64,000 nt of DNA from Campanula takesimana (GCA_026119855.1 JAOWBW010000164.1:124001-188000); one strand, 5' to 3'. Positions 1-9,479 are shown, numbered from the stretch's first letter. Notes: generated by a model not told the origin, from the letters alone. Program-made: numbers and translations.

Positions 1-270
1 TGGATCGGTTTACATTATTTAAATGTATAACCTTTTGGGGATAGTTTTACCATTATTGACGTCGTTAGGGATTGTATATTTTATTCTTTTGGGTATAAGC
101 TGTGGAGCTTATGTTAGATGTACTTTGTTGATTTAAATTTGGATTTGTGAAACCTTGTGTTATCATCTTTTGGTTCAAAATGAAATTTTTAAATTCTATA
201 TTTTAGAGTTTTGGTTTTAAGTCGACGTCCAGTTCGCGTATTCCGGGCCCGCGGGGTCGGGGTCGCGACA
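1..270 (+). mobile_element. Truncated Tekay-type LTR (3' end only)
   Basis: The stretch matches the last part of the solo Tekay LTR found further on (23755-23889 plus 32801-32937). It includes the GC-rich terminus with GGGCCCGCGGGG and ends in GTCGCGACA, the terminus shared by all Tekay LTRs in the window. The start lies outside the window, so whether this is a solo LTR or the end of a full element cannot be told. Orientation is plus. Confidence 0.85.
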
Positions 271-411
271 GGAGAAGTGACCGAAAGAACGGACTCAATT
301 GATAATTCCAAAGATCAGATGTCAGTTCAAATACTAACTGCATATAACGAATACAGTTAACTACTCAAAGATTAGCGGTCCTATTTCCATTCCGTCAATT
401 CCAAGTTCCAA

Positions 412-535
412 ACACCTTTTCAGGGTGTCACACCTTTTCAGGGTGTTAAGTGAATAAGAGACCTTACACCTTTTCAGGGTGTCACACCTTTTCAGGGTGT
501 TAAGTGAATAAGAGACCTTACACCTTTTCAGGGTG
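412..535. repeat. 54-bp tandem repeat, 2.3 copies
   Basis: A 54-bp unit occupies 412-465 and 466-519, with a partial third copy at 520-535. Each unit contains two copies of an imperfect inverted repeat with arms ACACC and GGTGT around TTTTCAG, followed by a TTAAGTGAATAAGAGACCTT spacer. A diverged relative, TAGTCCTTTTCAGGGACTA, follows near 640-685. The copies look identical by eye, suggesting recent slippage or unequal exchange. Confidence 0.9.
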
Positions 536-1313
536 CTCCCTTATTTAGAGTTATCATGATAATCTAGAGTTCCACAAAGTCTAAGTTACACATAGTTAAC
601 TAGACTTATTTCCATTAGTCCGTTTCCTAGGACCGTTTCCACATTAGTCCTTTTTAGGGACTAGTTAGTCCTTTTCAGGGACTATACAACTACACCTGTT
701 GCAATTAGATATAGCATACTTTCCAAAATAGTGTTCCCTAAACGAGAGCACATGCAAATTCAAATGTTCTAAGATTCCCTACGACCAAAACACGTCATAG
801 GTAAGATATACAAAAGACGTTCATCAACGTAGAGTTCAAGCGCTATGGACAATATAGCATTCATGAAAGAATTATAGAGTTCCAATGAATAAAGAATTCA
901 AGATACTTAGGAACGTAATCCCTTACCTTGCTAGCGTTGACTTCTAGCGGGTTCTTTGCGTACAATCTACAATCACGTAAAGATACTATTTTTAGGACAA
1001 GAACAATATTTATCCCCGTCCCCAAATTCCTTTTCTAACTTTAACCTTTTGAGTTTACTTCTTAAACTCCTTCTTAAGGTTCTTGCTTTAGTTTAGGGTT
1101 TGTCTCACCCGTCATATCTTCCCAACACATCTTTAGGTTTACGTAAAAGCTTACAACCAATCCAAGTGTCTTACGTTGACCTTATTTTATGAAAGTACTA
1201 TTCACCATGTTGACTTACTATTCCCAGCGTTGACTTACTATTCCCAGTTGACTTTCACACATTAATACACCTTGAACTACACACACAAAACCCTAAAGCA
1301 CAAACCCTAACTT

Positions 1314-1448
1314 GTGACACACACACACACACACACACGGCACATACACACACACTGTACACACACACACGCACAAACACACACAGAGACACACACACAC
1401 ACACGCACAAACACACACACACACAGACACACACACACACACGCACAC
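1314..1448. repeat. (AC)n-rich microsatellite followed by GCC-rich tract
   Basis: Interrupted AC dinucleotide repeat with occasional GC, TA and GA interruptions. It is followed at 1450-1515 by CCGCCGCC-type triplets and a short GTGGTGG run. Apparent open frames on both strands translate to Thr-His or Cys-Val repeats and are by-products of the repeat. Confidence 0.95.
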
Positions 1449-2009
1449 CCGACAGCCGCCGCCGCCTGCCGCCAGCTGCTGCCGCTGCCGCCGCCGTGTC
1501 GTGGTGGTGGTGGTTCACGCATGCATGTCAATACTATTCCCATCTTTTCCATTATCTAGGTTTTCAATAGTTAACCATAAACCCTAGTTTTACCAATTTA
1601 GAATTAGGGTTCTAAGTTTCGTTTCATAATTCCTAGGCGATACCCAACCCAAGAATAAATATTTAGGGGTGAGAGAATTACCTTCGAAGGGGTTGAATCT
1701 TCCTCTTCCTCCTTCGCTCTTTCTCCTCTCTTCTTCCTCTTCCCCTCTCTCTCTCTCGGCTTTCTCTCTCTCCCGCCTCCCCTCTATCTTTTTCTTTAGG
1801 GTTTTTGGTTGACTCAAAATAATAGGGAGAGAGTTAAAGAATTGTTTAAATACTTAGGTTTCCTATTCCAAAGAGGTTTTCCAAAGTTGACTAGATTGGG
1901 CCCTTCTTTATTAGCCCAACTCATTAATTAATTAATGAGCCCAATCGCAATATTAATATAAAAGCCTACTAACAATAATAATAATGGGCAAAAAAGGCCG
2001 GTTATTACA

Positions 2010-2280
2010 CACTTCACTTAAGATCTAATAGGAGAGCAAAATAACTAAGTAAAAAAATAAAATAAGCAAAATGTGTGGTAGAAGACGAAGAGAGAGAATG
2101 AGTGGGGTTAATAGTAGGTTGGTTGAATGAATTGTGTGGTGGAAAATGAAGAGATAGAATGAGTGAGTGGGGTAGGTTGAATATAAAATTACAAAAAGAT
2201 TACCATTTTGGGGAGTCTCAAGTGAAGTGGGACGGACAAAAATAGAAATAAGTCTCAAGTGAGGTGAGACGGAGGGAGTA
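2010..2280. mobile_element. MITE-like remnant with one Stowaway-type end
   Basis: AT-rich sequence that ends with GACGGAGGGAGTA, the right-hand Stowaway terminal inverted repeat plus TA. The matching left end (CTCCCTCCGTC) is missing. Within it, AGTCTCAAGTGA(A/G)GTG occurs twice (about 2214 and 2250). It is probably truncated on the left by the neighbouring LTR-like remnant. The assignment rests on one terminus only. Confidence 0.35.
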
Positions 2281-2326
2281 TGATACACAACATAATTTAT
2301 AAAATCCATATACTTATACTATAATA

Positions 2327-2505
2327 CTCCCTCCGTCCCAAAATGATCTTCGCGTTTGACTATTCAAACTTTTTAAGGATATGCACACTTACTTCACTAA
2401 TTATTTATTATTTATGCAATTTTAGACCTAAATTGTAGAAATATGAAGAACTTTTTTGGACAATGAAAAATGAGAAATGAAAAGATAATTTGGGGACGGA
2501 GGGAG
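2327..2505. mobile_element. Stowaway-type MITE (Tc1/mariner-derived)
   Basis: A 179-bp AT-rich element with terminal inverted repeats CTCCCTCCGTCCC and GGGACGGAGGGAG. It is flanked on both sides by TA (2325-2326 and 2506-2507), the target duplication expected for Stowaway elements. It has no coding capacity. Such MITEs move in trans using mariner-type transposases, and none is seen in the window. Confidence 0.92.
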
Positions 2506-2886
2506 TAATTAAATTGGAGTATATTTAGTCTCTTACAGGTTTGGTTGAATTTGAATTACACAGACAATATGCCATTTATTAGTCAATCCACGAACTAAAA
2601 GAGGTCATACATGGAACAAACCTTTTGGAATAAGAATCTTAGCCATCACAGGCCACTATGAGACAGCACCACATTATGTGGTTCAAAGCCTGCTTCTTTG
2701 TGCTACATACATTGTCATGATGTATCATGCAATCTAAAGACTTCTAGATTGGCTTAAAAGTCAAATATTTTGTTTCACTTGACAACCATTCGACTACAAG
2801 TGACGTGAACTCTATCTCAAGTTATCATATTTGTATGTCTTACTCTCATCATTCTACACGGAATGGAGGCAAGATAATATGCCGTG
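2506..2886. other. Unassigned non-coding stretch
   Basis: AT-rich sequence without a convincing frame, repeat structure or terminal motif. I recognise nothing in it. It could be part of the older repeat that received the MITE, or the upstream flank of the poly(A)-ended insertion beginning at 2887. Confidence 0.5.
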
Positions 2887-3300
2887 TTTTTTTTTTTTTT
2901 TTTTTTTTAGCAAACGACAAATCAATTGCATTCACAATAGAAAAAGAGACGACACTCCACAAGGTCAGAGGCTCATCACAAATATTAGTATTAGTTCCAT
3001 CTAACTTACAACAAAGACTATTTCAATGTAGATCATGAGATGCTCGGATTCCACTCAAAGTAACACTTGGAAACTGCCTCAAACTGGCATTTAACAAATA
3101 CCTTCTCGGATAAAATTTTGATTTGAGCACGTGATGTTGTATAGAATACAGGTTGATGAGGAAACGCCCACTAGACAACTCAAAATCCACGAAACATTCC
3201 TGTGCAGTAATTATGGCATCCATTTTATTGTGAAAGAATGCGAGACTCATCACAATTACAAGAAAACATAAACAACAAAGAAACAAACTTACAGTCACAT
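2887..3300 (-). mobile_element. Poly(A)-ended retroposed fragment, LINE-like 3' end
   Basis: On the minus strand a poorly conserved sequence ends in a run of 22 A (2908-2887), the hallmark of target-primed reverse transcription. A frame of about 90 codons (3298-3023) precedes it but shows no domain I can name. No TATA box, intron or second end is visible, so this is either a 5'-truncated LINE or a retroposed transcript. The choice of LINE is inference. Confidence 0.4.
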
Positions 3301-3401
3301 GCTCTCAACGAGGAGAGAATTCTACGGCTTTCAACAAGGAGAGAAATCTACGGCTCTCAACAAGGGGAGAAATCTACGGCTCTCAACTCAGGAGAGAAAT
3401 T
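3301..3401. repeat. 26-bp tandem repeat, about 4 copies
   Basis: Four consecutive units of about 26 bp share the core CTCTCAACAAGGAGAGAAAT followed by CTACGG. The first three differ at single positions, and the last carries ACTCAGG in place of ACAAGG and lacks the CTACGG tail. No coding frame runs through it with meaning. Confidence 0.88.
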
Positions 3402-3454
3402 TATTGAATGGTAAAAAACAATAACAATTAAAAATCTCAACAACACAATTGTTT

Positions 3455-3478
3455 GTAATCTCAATATATTGAGATTAC
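3455..3478. repeat. Perfect 24-bp palindrome with outer arms
   Basis: The 24 bases from GTAATCTC to GAGATTAC are exactly self-complementary around ATAT. Outer partial arms CAACACA (about 3440) and TGTGTTG (3481) extend the possible hairpin. It may be the centre of a fold-back element or simply a chance AT-rich palindrome. Confidence 0.75.
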
Positions 3479-3830
3479 AATGTGTTGTCGGAAAAACTCT
3501 ACAATGATAATAAACAAACAAAAAATGAAGAAAAAGAAAGATTTTCGGGTGGATGAAGTATTGAAGGAGAAGAAGGAAGGAGAGGATGGAAGAGAGAAGT
3601 TGGGGACGGTTTTGGAAACATTTTTCTTCTTTCCTACAAAATGATTGGATAAGTTGGATTGAGTCGGATTTAAAGCCAAAAAAAATAACTGCGATAAGTC
3701 AAATTACAAAATGTTGAGTATATATTTTTTGACTCTAACTCTAAATGAATATGGATGTCTAAATTTCAGTTTAAGGAACATCCGAAATTCTCTATGTTTC
3801 ATATAATCTAGTGGTAAAGATTCATAAAAG
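3479..3830. other. Unassigned AT-rich flank of the TR-GAG element
   Basis: No feature recognised. It ends in AAAAG (3826-3830), the left copy of the target-site duplication of the element that follows. The sequence should join directly to 6756 once that element is removed. Confidence 0.6.
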
Positions 3831-4435
3831 TGTTAGTAAATCAGACCCAAAAGATAGCAACAATAATGAACACAAGAAATAACAAGACAGAATTTACGTG
3901 GTTCACCAATCTCTATTGGCTACCTCCACGGGCAAAGGGAAACAGATATTATTATGGCGGAGAAACAATTACAAGAATATGATCACACTAATCTATGTTT
4001 GCATGAACTTTGATCACAAAGTTCCTAGCTATGCAAAACCCTAGATCTAGAATTATTGATCTCTCTCACTTTCTGAATAAAATAAGGTACTGAATTAATT
4101 TAGGACGGAGGGAGTATAATATACGTATACCCGGTTCCCTTAATTCTAATTTGACTAGGACACTTTAAATCCTTGACTAAGAAGCTGCAACTCACGCCAC
4201 ACTTTTAGTTTAATTAGGAAAATTGCCTTGATTCCTTTTCCTTTTACACAAGGAAACTGCAACCAAAACCTGTCACGTCAATTTCAATGCTCAAGGCTGG
4301 CACCTTCTGTTTTTATGGCCGAGGCTTCAAGCCTTAGCCAAAAAACCTTTTACTCCTTCTGTCCTGGAATTATTAACTTGTTAATTTAACCCACTAAATT
4401 AGGCGTCCCCAATTTCAAAGGCATTAAACTTAACA
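3831..4435 (-). repeat. 3' LTR of the TR-GAG element
   Basis: 605 bp. It carries a GGACGGAGGGAGTA word (about 4103-4116) resembling a Stowaway terminus, so an ancient MITE may have contributed to the LTR. No GC-rich island of the kind found in the other LTRs of the window is present. Confidence 0.93.
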
Positions 4436-4703
4436 AATCTCCACCTTGACTTTGAATCTCCCCTAATAATTCAAATGCACGAGCTTTCCGACATAGCCTC
4501 CACCTTGAGCCACATCCCTCGTACCAGATTTTTCAACCTTTGCCTCAGTTCTGTCTTTCGTCAAAGACACTAGATTTTGTGCACCATGTATCTTCAAGAC
4601 ACCCAGAATTTGCCTCACCAGACAAACAACCTTGTCCTCTGGACAATCAGATTTTCTGCATGCAATGTATCCTACGGACACTCAGAATCACCCCAACGGG
4701 AAA
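4436..4703 (-). other. TR-GAG 3' untranslated region with PPT
   Basis: The purine-rich AAGGTGGAGAT directly upstream of the 3' LTR (4446-4436 on the minus strand) is the expected plus-strand primer. The remaining 250 bases show no coding similarity. This region replaces the whole integrase-RT-RNase H part of an autonomous copia. It has no partial RT motifs, so the deletion is clean. Confidence 0.75.
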
Positions 4704-5648
4704 CTAACAGTCATTTAATTGTGGCCCATCCAGTCGACATTGGATCTTGCCAACCATGACTGACAACACCGGTGTGTGTTGATCTTCTAGTTGTGGCTTG
4801 CCCAGTTCACTCCGGCCTAGAGTAAAATGATGCTCCACCTGCTTGTCAACACCCTCATCAATCTCAGAACCTTGGAGGATGAACAAGGAACCTTTTCTTT
4901 CACCCTTCAGAATCACATCTGAACCTTTGTAGACATTCAGAACTCCACCTTCACCCTTGAAACTGTACCCCTTCTTGTCCAAACGACTAAGTGATATCAG
5001 ATTCTTTGCTACTTGTGGAACGTGTCTTACCTTGTTCAATGTGAGAGTTTTATCACCAGAAGTTCTCACCCTTACAGAGCCCATGCCAACTACCTCGCAG
5101 TCCGATCCATTAGCCATATAAATACGGTCTCCATCTTTTTGCTCGTATGTTGTAAACCGCTCCTTGCACGAACACATGTGATAAGATGCTCCCGAATCTA
5201 GAACCCATGCAACTTCCTTGCTTGTTTCTTCTTCGGTCACCAGGGCATAATCACAATCCTCATCAAAATTGTCACTGCTTGCCACCGCAGCAGTCGACTC
5301 AGATTTCTGCTGCTCTCTCTTCTTCTTTGGACAGTCGGTCTTCCAATGCCCTTTCTCCTTGCAATAACTACAGATATCTCCAGGTCTCGGACCCCGTCTA
5401 GAACCTCCGCTCCTTCGACCATGCCCTTTGCTGCCTTCCGCAGTCAAACCTGATGACTGAGATTCTGTACTAGTACCACTCGCCTTTCGGCGGAGTTCTC
5501 TAGTCTTCAGACCAGACTTTACTTGCTCCAGAGTAATTGTCTCTTTGTTCAAGCATGAATCAACATATGATTCATATGACAACGGTAGAGATATCAACAG
5601 AATTAGAGCAGCATCCTCATCATCAATTTTCACCTCTATATTACGCAA
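4704..5648 (-). CDS. Gag C-terminal half, CCHC knuckle and protease of TR-GAG
   Basis: 314-codon frame. Residues 1-60 continue the copia Gag (motif LRNIEVKIDDED, then LLISLPLSYES). A basic linker leads to a CCHC zinc knuckle near residue 92 (CSYCKEKGHWKTDC). An aspartic protease follows near residue 150 with the intact active-site triad D-S-G (WVLDSGASYHMC) and the usual RHVPQVAKNLIS strand. The frame ends soon after the protease with no integrase. It lies one frame away from the upstream Gag part and overlaps it slightly. Either a frameshift mutation or a translational shift is needed for a single Gag-protease; the former is more likely. Confidence 0.85.
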   Translation of the reverse strand: MRNIEVKIDDEDAALILLISLPLSYESYVDSCLNKETITLEQVKSGLKTRELRRKASGTSTESQSSGLTAEGSKGHGRRSGGSRRGPRPGDICSYCKEKGHWKTDCPKKKREQQKSESTAAVASSDNFDEDCDYALVTEEETSKEVAWVLDSGASYHMCSCKERFTTYEQKDGDRIYMANGSDCEVVGMGSVRVRTSGDKTLTLNKVRHVPQVAKNLISLSRLDKKGYSFKGEGGVLNVYKGSDVILKGERKGSLFILQGSEIDEGVDKQVEHHFTLGRSELGKPQLEDQHTPVLSVMVGKIQCRLDGPQLNDC

Positions 5649-6085
5649 TTCAAGTAATAAAGCGGAAATCGATCTAGATGATCCTTAATAGGCGTACCTT
5701 CAGTCATATGGAAAGTGAATAACTTCTTCTTCATATAGAGCTTGTTGGTTAGAGACTTCGTCAAATACATCTTCTCTAACGTCAGCCACAAGCCTCCCGC
5801 TGTTTCTTGATCCGCTACTTCCGCTAAGATCTCATCATCAAGACTCATGATAATCATTGAATGAGCTTTCTCATCCAATACTACCATGTCTGCAGCCTTC
5901 TTCGAATCCTCTGCTGTGGGAACGACCTCTGCCTTACCTTTTGGATCCTTGTGATCCCTGATTGCAGTAGCCACTGGAGCCCACAAGCTTTGTCTTCGCA
6001 ACATGGCTCTCATCTTGATCTGCCATAAACTGAAACTGTTCTTCCCATCAAACTTGTCGATTTTCTGATCCATCCCGGAATCCAT
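5636..6085 (-). CDS. Gag N-terminal half of TR-GAG
   Basis: Starts at an ATG 45 bases downstream of the PBS. Residues 1-140 are a typical copia Gag: a KFDGKN-F-LW-IKMRAML motif near residue 11, a central acidic stretch, and the LWLTLEKMYLTKSLTNKLYMKKKLF segment of the UBN2/retrotran_gag fold split here as LWLTLEKMY and LTNKLYMKKKLF. The frame is lost near residue 138 (about 5675), where the downstream frame continues the homology, so Gag is split by an indel. Gag would form the cytoplasmic virus-like particle and bind RNA through the downstream knuckle. Confidence 0.85.
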   Translation of the reverse strand: MDSGMDQKIDKFDGKNSFSLWQIKMRAMLRRQSLWAPVATAIRDHKDPKGKAEVVPTAEDSKKAADMVVLDEKAHSMIIMSLDDEILAEVADQETAGGLWLTLEKMYLTKSLTNKLYMKKKLFTFHMTEGTPIKDHLDRFPLYYLNCVI

Positions 6086-6130
6086 CTCTTTCTATCGCAG
6101 CGGAATGCCCTGATCTTCCTTGACTAACCA

Positions 6131-6143
6131 GGCTCTGGTGCCA
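6131..6143 (-). promoter_or_regulatory. Primer binding site of TR-GAG
   Basis: Two bases inside the 5' LTR the minus strand reads TGGCACCAGAGCC. It resembles the initiator-Met tRNA site TGGTATCAGAGCC used by the other copia and Tekay elements here, but differs from it at two positions. Confidence 0.8.
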
Positions 6144-6145
6144 CT

Positions 6146-6750
6146 TGTTAGTAAATCAGACCCAAAAGATAGCAACAATAATGAACACAAGAAATAACAA
6201 GACAGAATTTACGTGGTTCACCAATCTCTATTGGCTACCTCCACGGGCAAAGGGAAACAGATATTATTATGGCGGAGAAACAATTACAAGAATATGATCA
6301 CACTAATCTATGTTTGCATGAACTTTGATCACAAAGTTCCTAGCTATGCAAAACCCTAGATCTAGAATTATTGATCTCTCTCACTTTCTGAATAAAATAA
6401 GGTACTGAATTAATTTAGGACGGAGGGAGTATAATATACGTATACCCGGTTCCCTTAATTCTAATTTGACTAGGACACTTTAAATCCTTGACTAAGAAGC
6501 TGCAACTCACGCCACACTTTTAGTTTAATTAGGAAAATTGCCTTGATTCCTTTTCCTTTTACACAAGGAAACTGCAACCAAAACCTGTCACGTCAATTTC
6601 AATGCTCAAGGCTGGCACCTTCTGTTTTTATGGCCGAGGCTTCAAGCCTTAGCCAAAAAACCTTTTACTCCTTCTGTCCTGGAATTATTAACTTGTTAAT
6701 TTAACCCACTAAATTAGGCGTCCCCAATTTCAAAGGCATTAAACTTAACA
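6146..6750 (-). repeat. 5' LTR of the TR-GAG element
   Basis: 605 bp, equal in length and by eye identical to the other LTR. The PBS lies on its inner side, which fixes the element's minus orientation. The leader between the PBS and the Gag ATG contains the GCAGCGGAA word (6097-6105) that recurs near the ends of most LTRs in this window. Confidence 0.93.
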
Positions 6751-7427
6751 AAAAGGATGAAAAGAAAATACTTCAATTGAATCAAGAACGGTTCAAGAAC
6801 TTAAATCCAAAGTTATGGGATTTTGCTCTTCATATTCAAAACTTCCATAGAAAAGAACGATGTTTTTCTAAGCTAAACTCGATCCCCTAGCGGAATAATG
6901 AAAGAGAGTTTTTATACCATTTACTAATTCTAACCAAATTAGGAAAAAACAATAAAAAATAAAAATAAAAATAAAAACTAATAATTAAATATTCCGCTAC
7001 GCGCGTAACCGTTGGGTATGACTCGACCCCATGGGCACGAGTCTTTCTATTTGCCTCTACTCTTGAAAATGTAATTGGCATGACTAGCACTCGTGCTTTT
7101 GACTAATCCGAGTCAGACTATGGAGTCCGAGTCGTTGTTTGACCAAATTCACTTTTTCCTGCTATTCATCAATGCAAAAGTTGACCTGGTTCTCTTTCCT
7201 TTCGATTGACCTTTACCTTAACTTTGACTTTGCTTGACCCTTGGAACTTTGATTTTTCAGATAAAAAAATAATTAACTAAATTTCCCTCGGGCTACACCA
7301 ATTTCCAATAAATCCCAACATTACATAATTGTCCCAAATTACATTAAACCTAATCTAATTACATAAAAATAACATTTTACAAGTACATAAGCGTCAGGAA
7401 ATAAATAGTATAAAAATCGCCACATCA
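6751..7427 (-). mobile_element. Gypsy-like LTR remnant
   Basis: On the minus strand the sequence from 7427 begins TGATGTGGCGATTTTTATAC, directly after a purine tract GCGTGGGGGAATT (7440-7428). That is the PPT/LTR junction form seen in Athila/Tat-type gypsy elements. The LTR's other end is not identified; it may continue left of the TR-GAG insertion. 6944-6978 is an A-rich simple tract. No coding frame. Family assignment is inference. Confidence 0.45.
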
Positions 7428-8232
7428 AATTCCCCCACGCTTAGACCGTTACTCGTCCTTGAGTAACATCATATCTCCACTCTAAACACCGGTCTAAAAA
7501 GTGTATCATGGAAGAAAATAACCCCTAGCCTCTTCTAATCCAAACTCTCGGAGTATAAGAAACTCCATCACCATATAACTCCCAAAATAAAGATCAACGG
7601 CCTTAGCTCAATACCAACTCCCATAATAAACGGTATTCGAACACAAAAGAGCCAAGGAGAACTAAAGATGTCCTAAGCTTCCCCCAAGCTCATCTCACTA
7701 CTACTTCCCTCTATTTAGATGTTTTTGTTTGGGCTGTGATCCCGCACATAAACTTACCTCGTGAAAAGCATCAACTTCCCCTTATGTCTCCCAAAATAGA
7801 ATGAGGATTTCTATCCTATAGCCCGCTATTCAAACATGATACTCCGGTGATGTCAATCATACCCGAACTCCGAACCTCCCTTATGTCAACCACTCCGGTG
7901 ATATATAATGCATTTTACTAAAATCTCACTTTTTGCCCAAGTGCCCTTTCAGGTTTTCACTTGGCCTCTCATGTTTTTTTTTTAAGAAAATAAATTCTAG
8001 CTATATACATCAATTTTGTCCCCCACACTTACACTATACAATGTCCTCATGCGAATAAATCAATGGAAAATAGTAGGACAATTTAAATGTACAGGGAGAT
8101 AGGGGGTACAATCAATGATGAGAGCCGGATCCCTCACCTGGAAAATTGGCCTTATAGGAAGTGCGACGTAGTCTCTTAGCCTCTGCTCGGGAGTTCATCA
8201 TAGCGTGGAACTTATATGAAATAGGAATATAC
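7428..8232 (-). mobile_element. Non-coding 3' region of the gypsy-like remnant
   Basis: About 800 bp with no coherent frame. It begins with the PPT-like tract at 7428-7440, and a second purine-rich run (minus strand AGTGTGGGGGACAAA, 8034-8020) occurs 580 bp further in. Multiple purine tracts in the 3' UTR are common in long gypsy elements. The right end is cut by the copia LTR at 8233. Confidence 0.4.
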
Positions 8233-8657
8233 TGTTGTGTTTTGCACTATCATGCGCAGCGGAATAAACCCAAAATCTTAGATCCATTCAAGATGATTAA
8301 ATTAATATGGAGATGAATTTAGAATATTAACCGTGGTGATACTTTAAAATTTTTGAATCTTCAATCTTTGTTCTTCGCGCTTCTTGAATCACGATCACAG
8401 GAACACGTCTTCAATTTATGAATCACGAACTTGGAGGAGTTGAGATTAACGCCCTCTATGTGTATCCACACGTGAACGAATATCAAGAACTCTTCTTGAT
8501 CCAGATTGCTAGATCCGATAGAAACTATTTCTATGAAGGCTATAAGAATTTATTCTTTGATCTTGAGATCTAGGAATAAATATGTGTTACCAAACTCTTT
8601 GGAGACTTTCTTGTTGATACAATATCAATTCGTACTGATTAGGGTTGAAGAGGGGTG

Positions 8658-8665
8658 TTTTTATA
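8658..8665 (-). promoter_or_regulatory. TATA box of Copia C LTR
   Basis: TATAAAAA on the minus strand. In sense orientation the CTCGGCCG island (8744-8915) lies about 80-250 bp upstream of it, where promoter-proximal elements are expected. Confidence 0.55.
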
Positions 8666-8743
8666 CTCATTAGTCCTTAACCATAAAGAGTAATAGTAAA
8701 AATCCCGTATAAAATCGAAATCAGATTTTGTCTCTGGCATTGT

Positions 8744-8915
8744 GCACGCCCGAGTCCTTTAGAAAAATCTGTCGAGCATCTCGGCCGCATCCTTAAGGTG
8801 GAGCGGCTGTGCAATACGACCAGACTACAACTCTCATTCTGTAACTTGGGCTCGGCCGAGTAGGGTATAGGATTCGCCCGAGCAGCTCGGCCGTGTCTTT
8901 TACTATGCTCGGCCG
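8744..8915. repeat. GC-rich motif island in Copia C LTR
   Basis: Copies of CTCGGCCG and degenerate relatives occur in pairs: gCCCGAG at 8748 with gTCGAG at 8770; CTCGGCCG at 8780 with GAGCGGCTG at 8801; CTCGGCCGAG at 8851 with CGCCCGAG aligned at 8873; CTCGGCCG at 8886 and 8908. Members of each pair align 22 bp apart (21-22 for the second). The surrounding sequence is AT-rich. Confidence 0.75.
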
Positions 8916-9349
8916 TGCACCTCAGAAATTCACTTTTAGCCTTTTAATTGATTTGTTCTTTTGTGTATGACCCGATAGGATTATATTAAGTTGAAAATGA
9001 GTTCAACCAAGGCCGTTCTTATAAATCTTGAGCGGACTCTAGCAAGCCATCAAAATTACCCAATTAATTTAACTTGTCAAAGTTCGTGAATCATTTATTT
9101 ATAAATATCACAATCCCTTTGACCACGATGTAATTGGGCATAAGCCATGGTTAATTTTCAACTTACAATGAGTTAGTACCCGACCTGAAAATATGCCAGA
9201 TTTCAGTCGTGTGAGCGTCGGCACGAAAATCGTCAAAACTTTTGACTCCGGATGAACCACAGAACGCACCGCATATCAAATCGAACGTGAGAGCGAGACA
9301 AACAAGACTAACATTCTTAAGAAGCACATTAAATTCATGATAAGGCCCG

Positions 9350-9458
9350 GTGGCCACATCTTCTAAAGTGGGCCACGCGGCCATTCTCATCTCTAAGCGC
9401 GTTTCCTGATCCAAAACTTGTCTTCCACGCCAAGTTACCACACTGGCCAGGTGGCCAC
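9350..9458. repeat. GTGGCCAC palindrome cluster in Tat A LTR
   Basis: Self-complementary GGCC-centred words are iterated: GTGGCCAC (9350), GTGGGCCAC (9368), GCGGCCA (9377), CTGGCCAG (9443) and GTGGCCAC (9451). They lie 20-130 bp upstream of the TATA box. Confidence 0.65.
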
Positions 9459-9479
9459 ACTGTCCGTCTCCAGAAAAAC

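Larger units (their letters stand above)
271..2009 (-). mobile_element. Degraded LTR-like remnant, no coding capacity
   Basis: Read on the minus strand it begins with TGTAATAACCGGCC, a start typical of plant gypsy LTRs. Next come a region that would give a purine/pyrimidine-rich leader (1690-1800 is CT-rich on the plus strand) and several AAACCCTA-type promoter-leader words. No reading frame has recognisable similarity; frames through 1314-1560 only read through microsatellites. The left boundary is unclear because the Tekay LTR end abuts it at 270. That this is an LTR is inferred from its termini and composition only. Confidence 0.35.
3831..6750 (-). mobile_element. TR-GAG: non-autonomous Ty1/copia element, Gag-protease only
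   Basis: Complete 2920-bp element with two 605-bp LTRs (TGTTAG...TTAACA on the plus strand), a PBS, a PPT and a 5-bp target duplication AAAAG (3826-3830 and 6751-6755). The internal part is only about 1.7 kb. It encodes Gag, a CCHC knuckle and an aspartic protease, and then stops: integrase, reverse transcriptase and RNase H are absent. This is the layout described for TR-GAG elements, which use enzymes of autonomous copias in trans. The two LTRs looked identical by eye along their length, implying recent insertion. Confidence 0.93.
8233..9167 (-). mobile_element. Copia C: truncated LTR
   Basis: Starts with TGTTG and a CATGCGCAGCGGAA block 23 bp inside, exactly as in the LTRs of Copia B (40100 and 47083). 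It follows the Copia B LTR layout to the block CCACGATGT...CATAAGCCATGG near 9130, then is cut at about 9167 where the Tat LTR begins. The sense U3 start is therefore missing. No PBS lies to the left of 8233, so this is a 3' or solo LTR rather than a 5' LTR. A GC-rich CTCGGCCG motif cluster occupies 8744-8915. Confidence 0.75.

Noticed and set aside
1255..1559. Long Cys/Val or Thr/His frames on both strands
   Set aside because: They only translate the AC microsatellite and GCC triplets.
4103..4360. Stowaway element inside the TR-GAG LTR
   Set aside because: The two terminus-like words at 4103 and 4350 face outward in the wrong order, so they do not bound one element.
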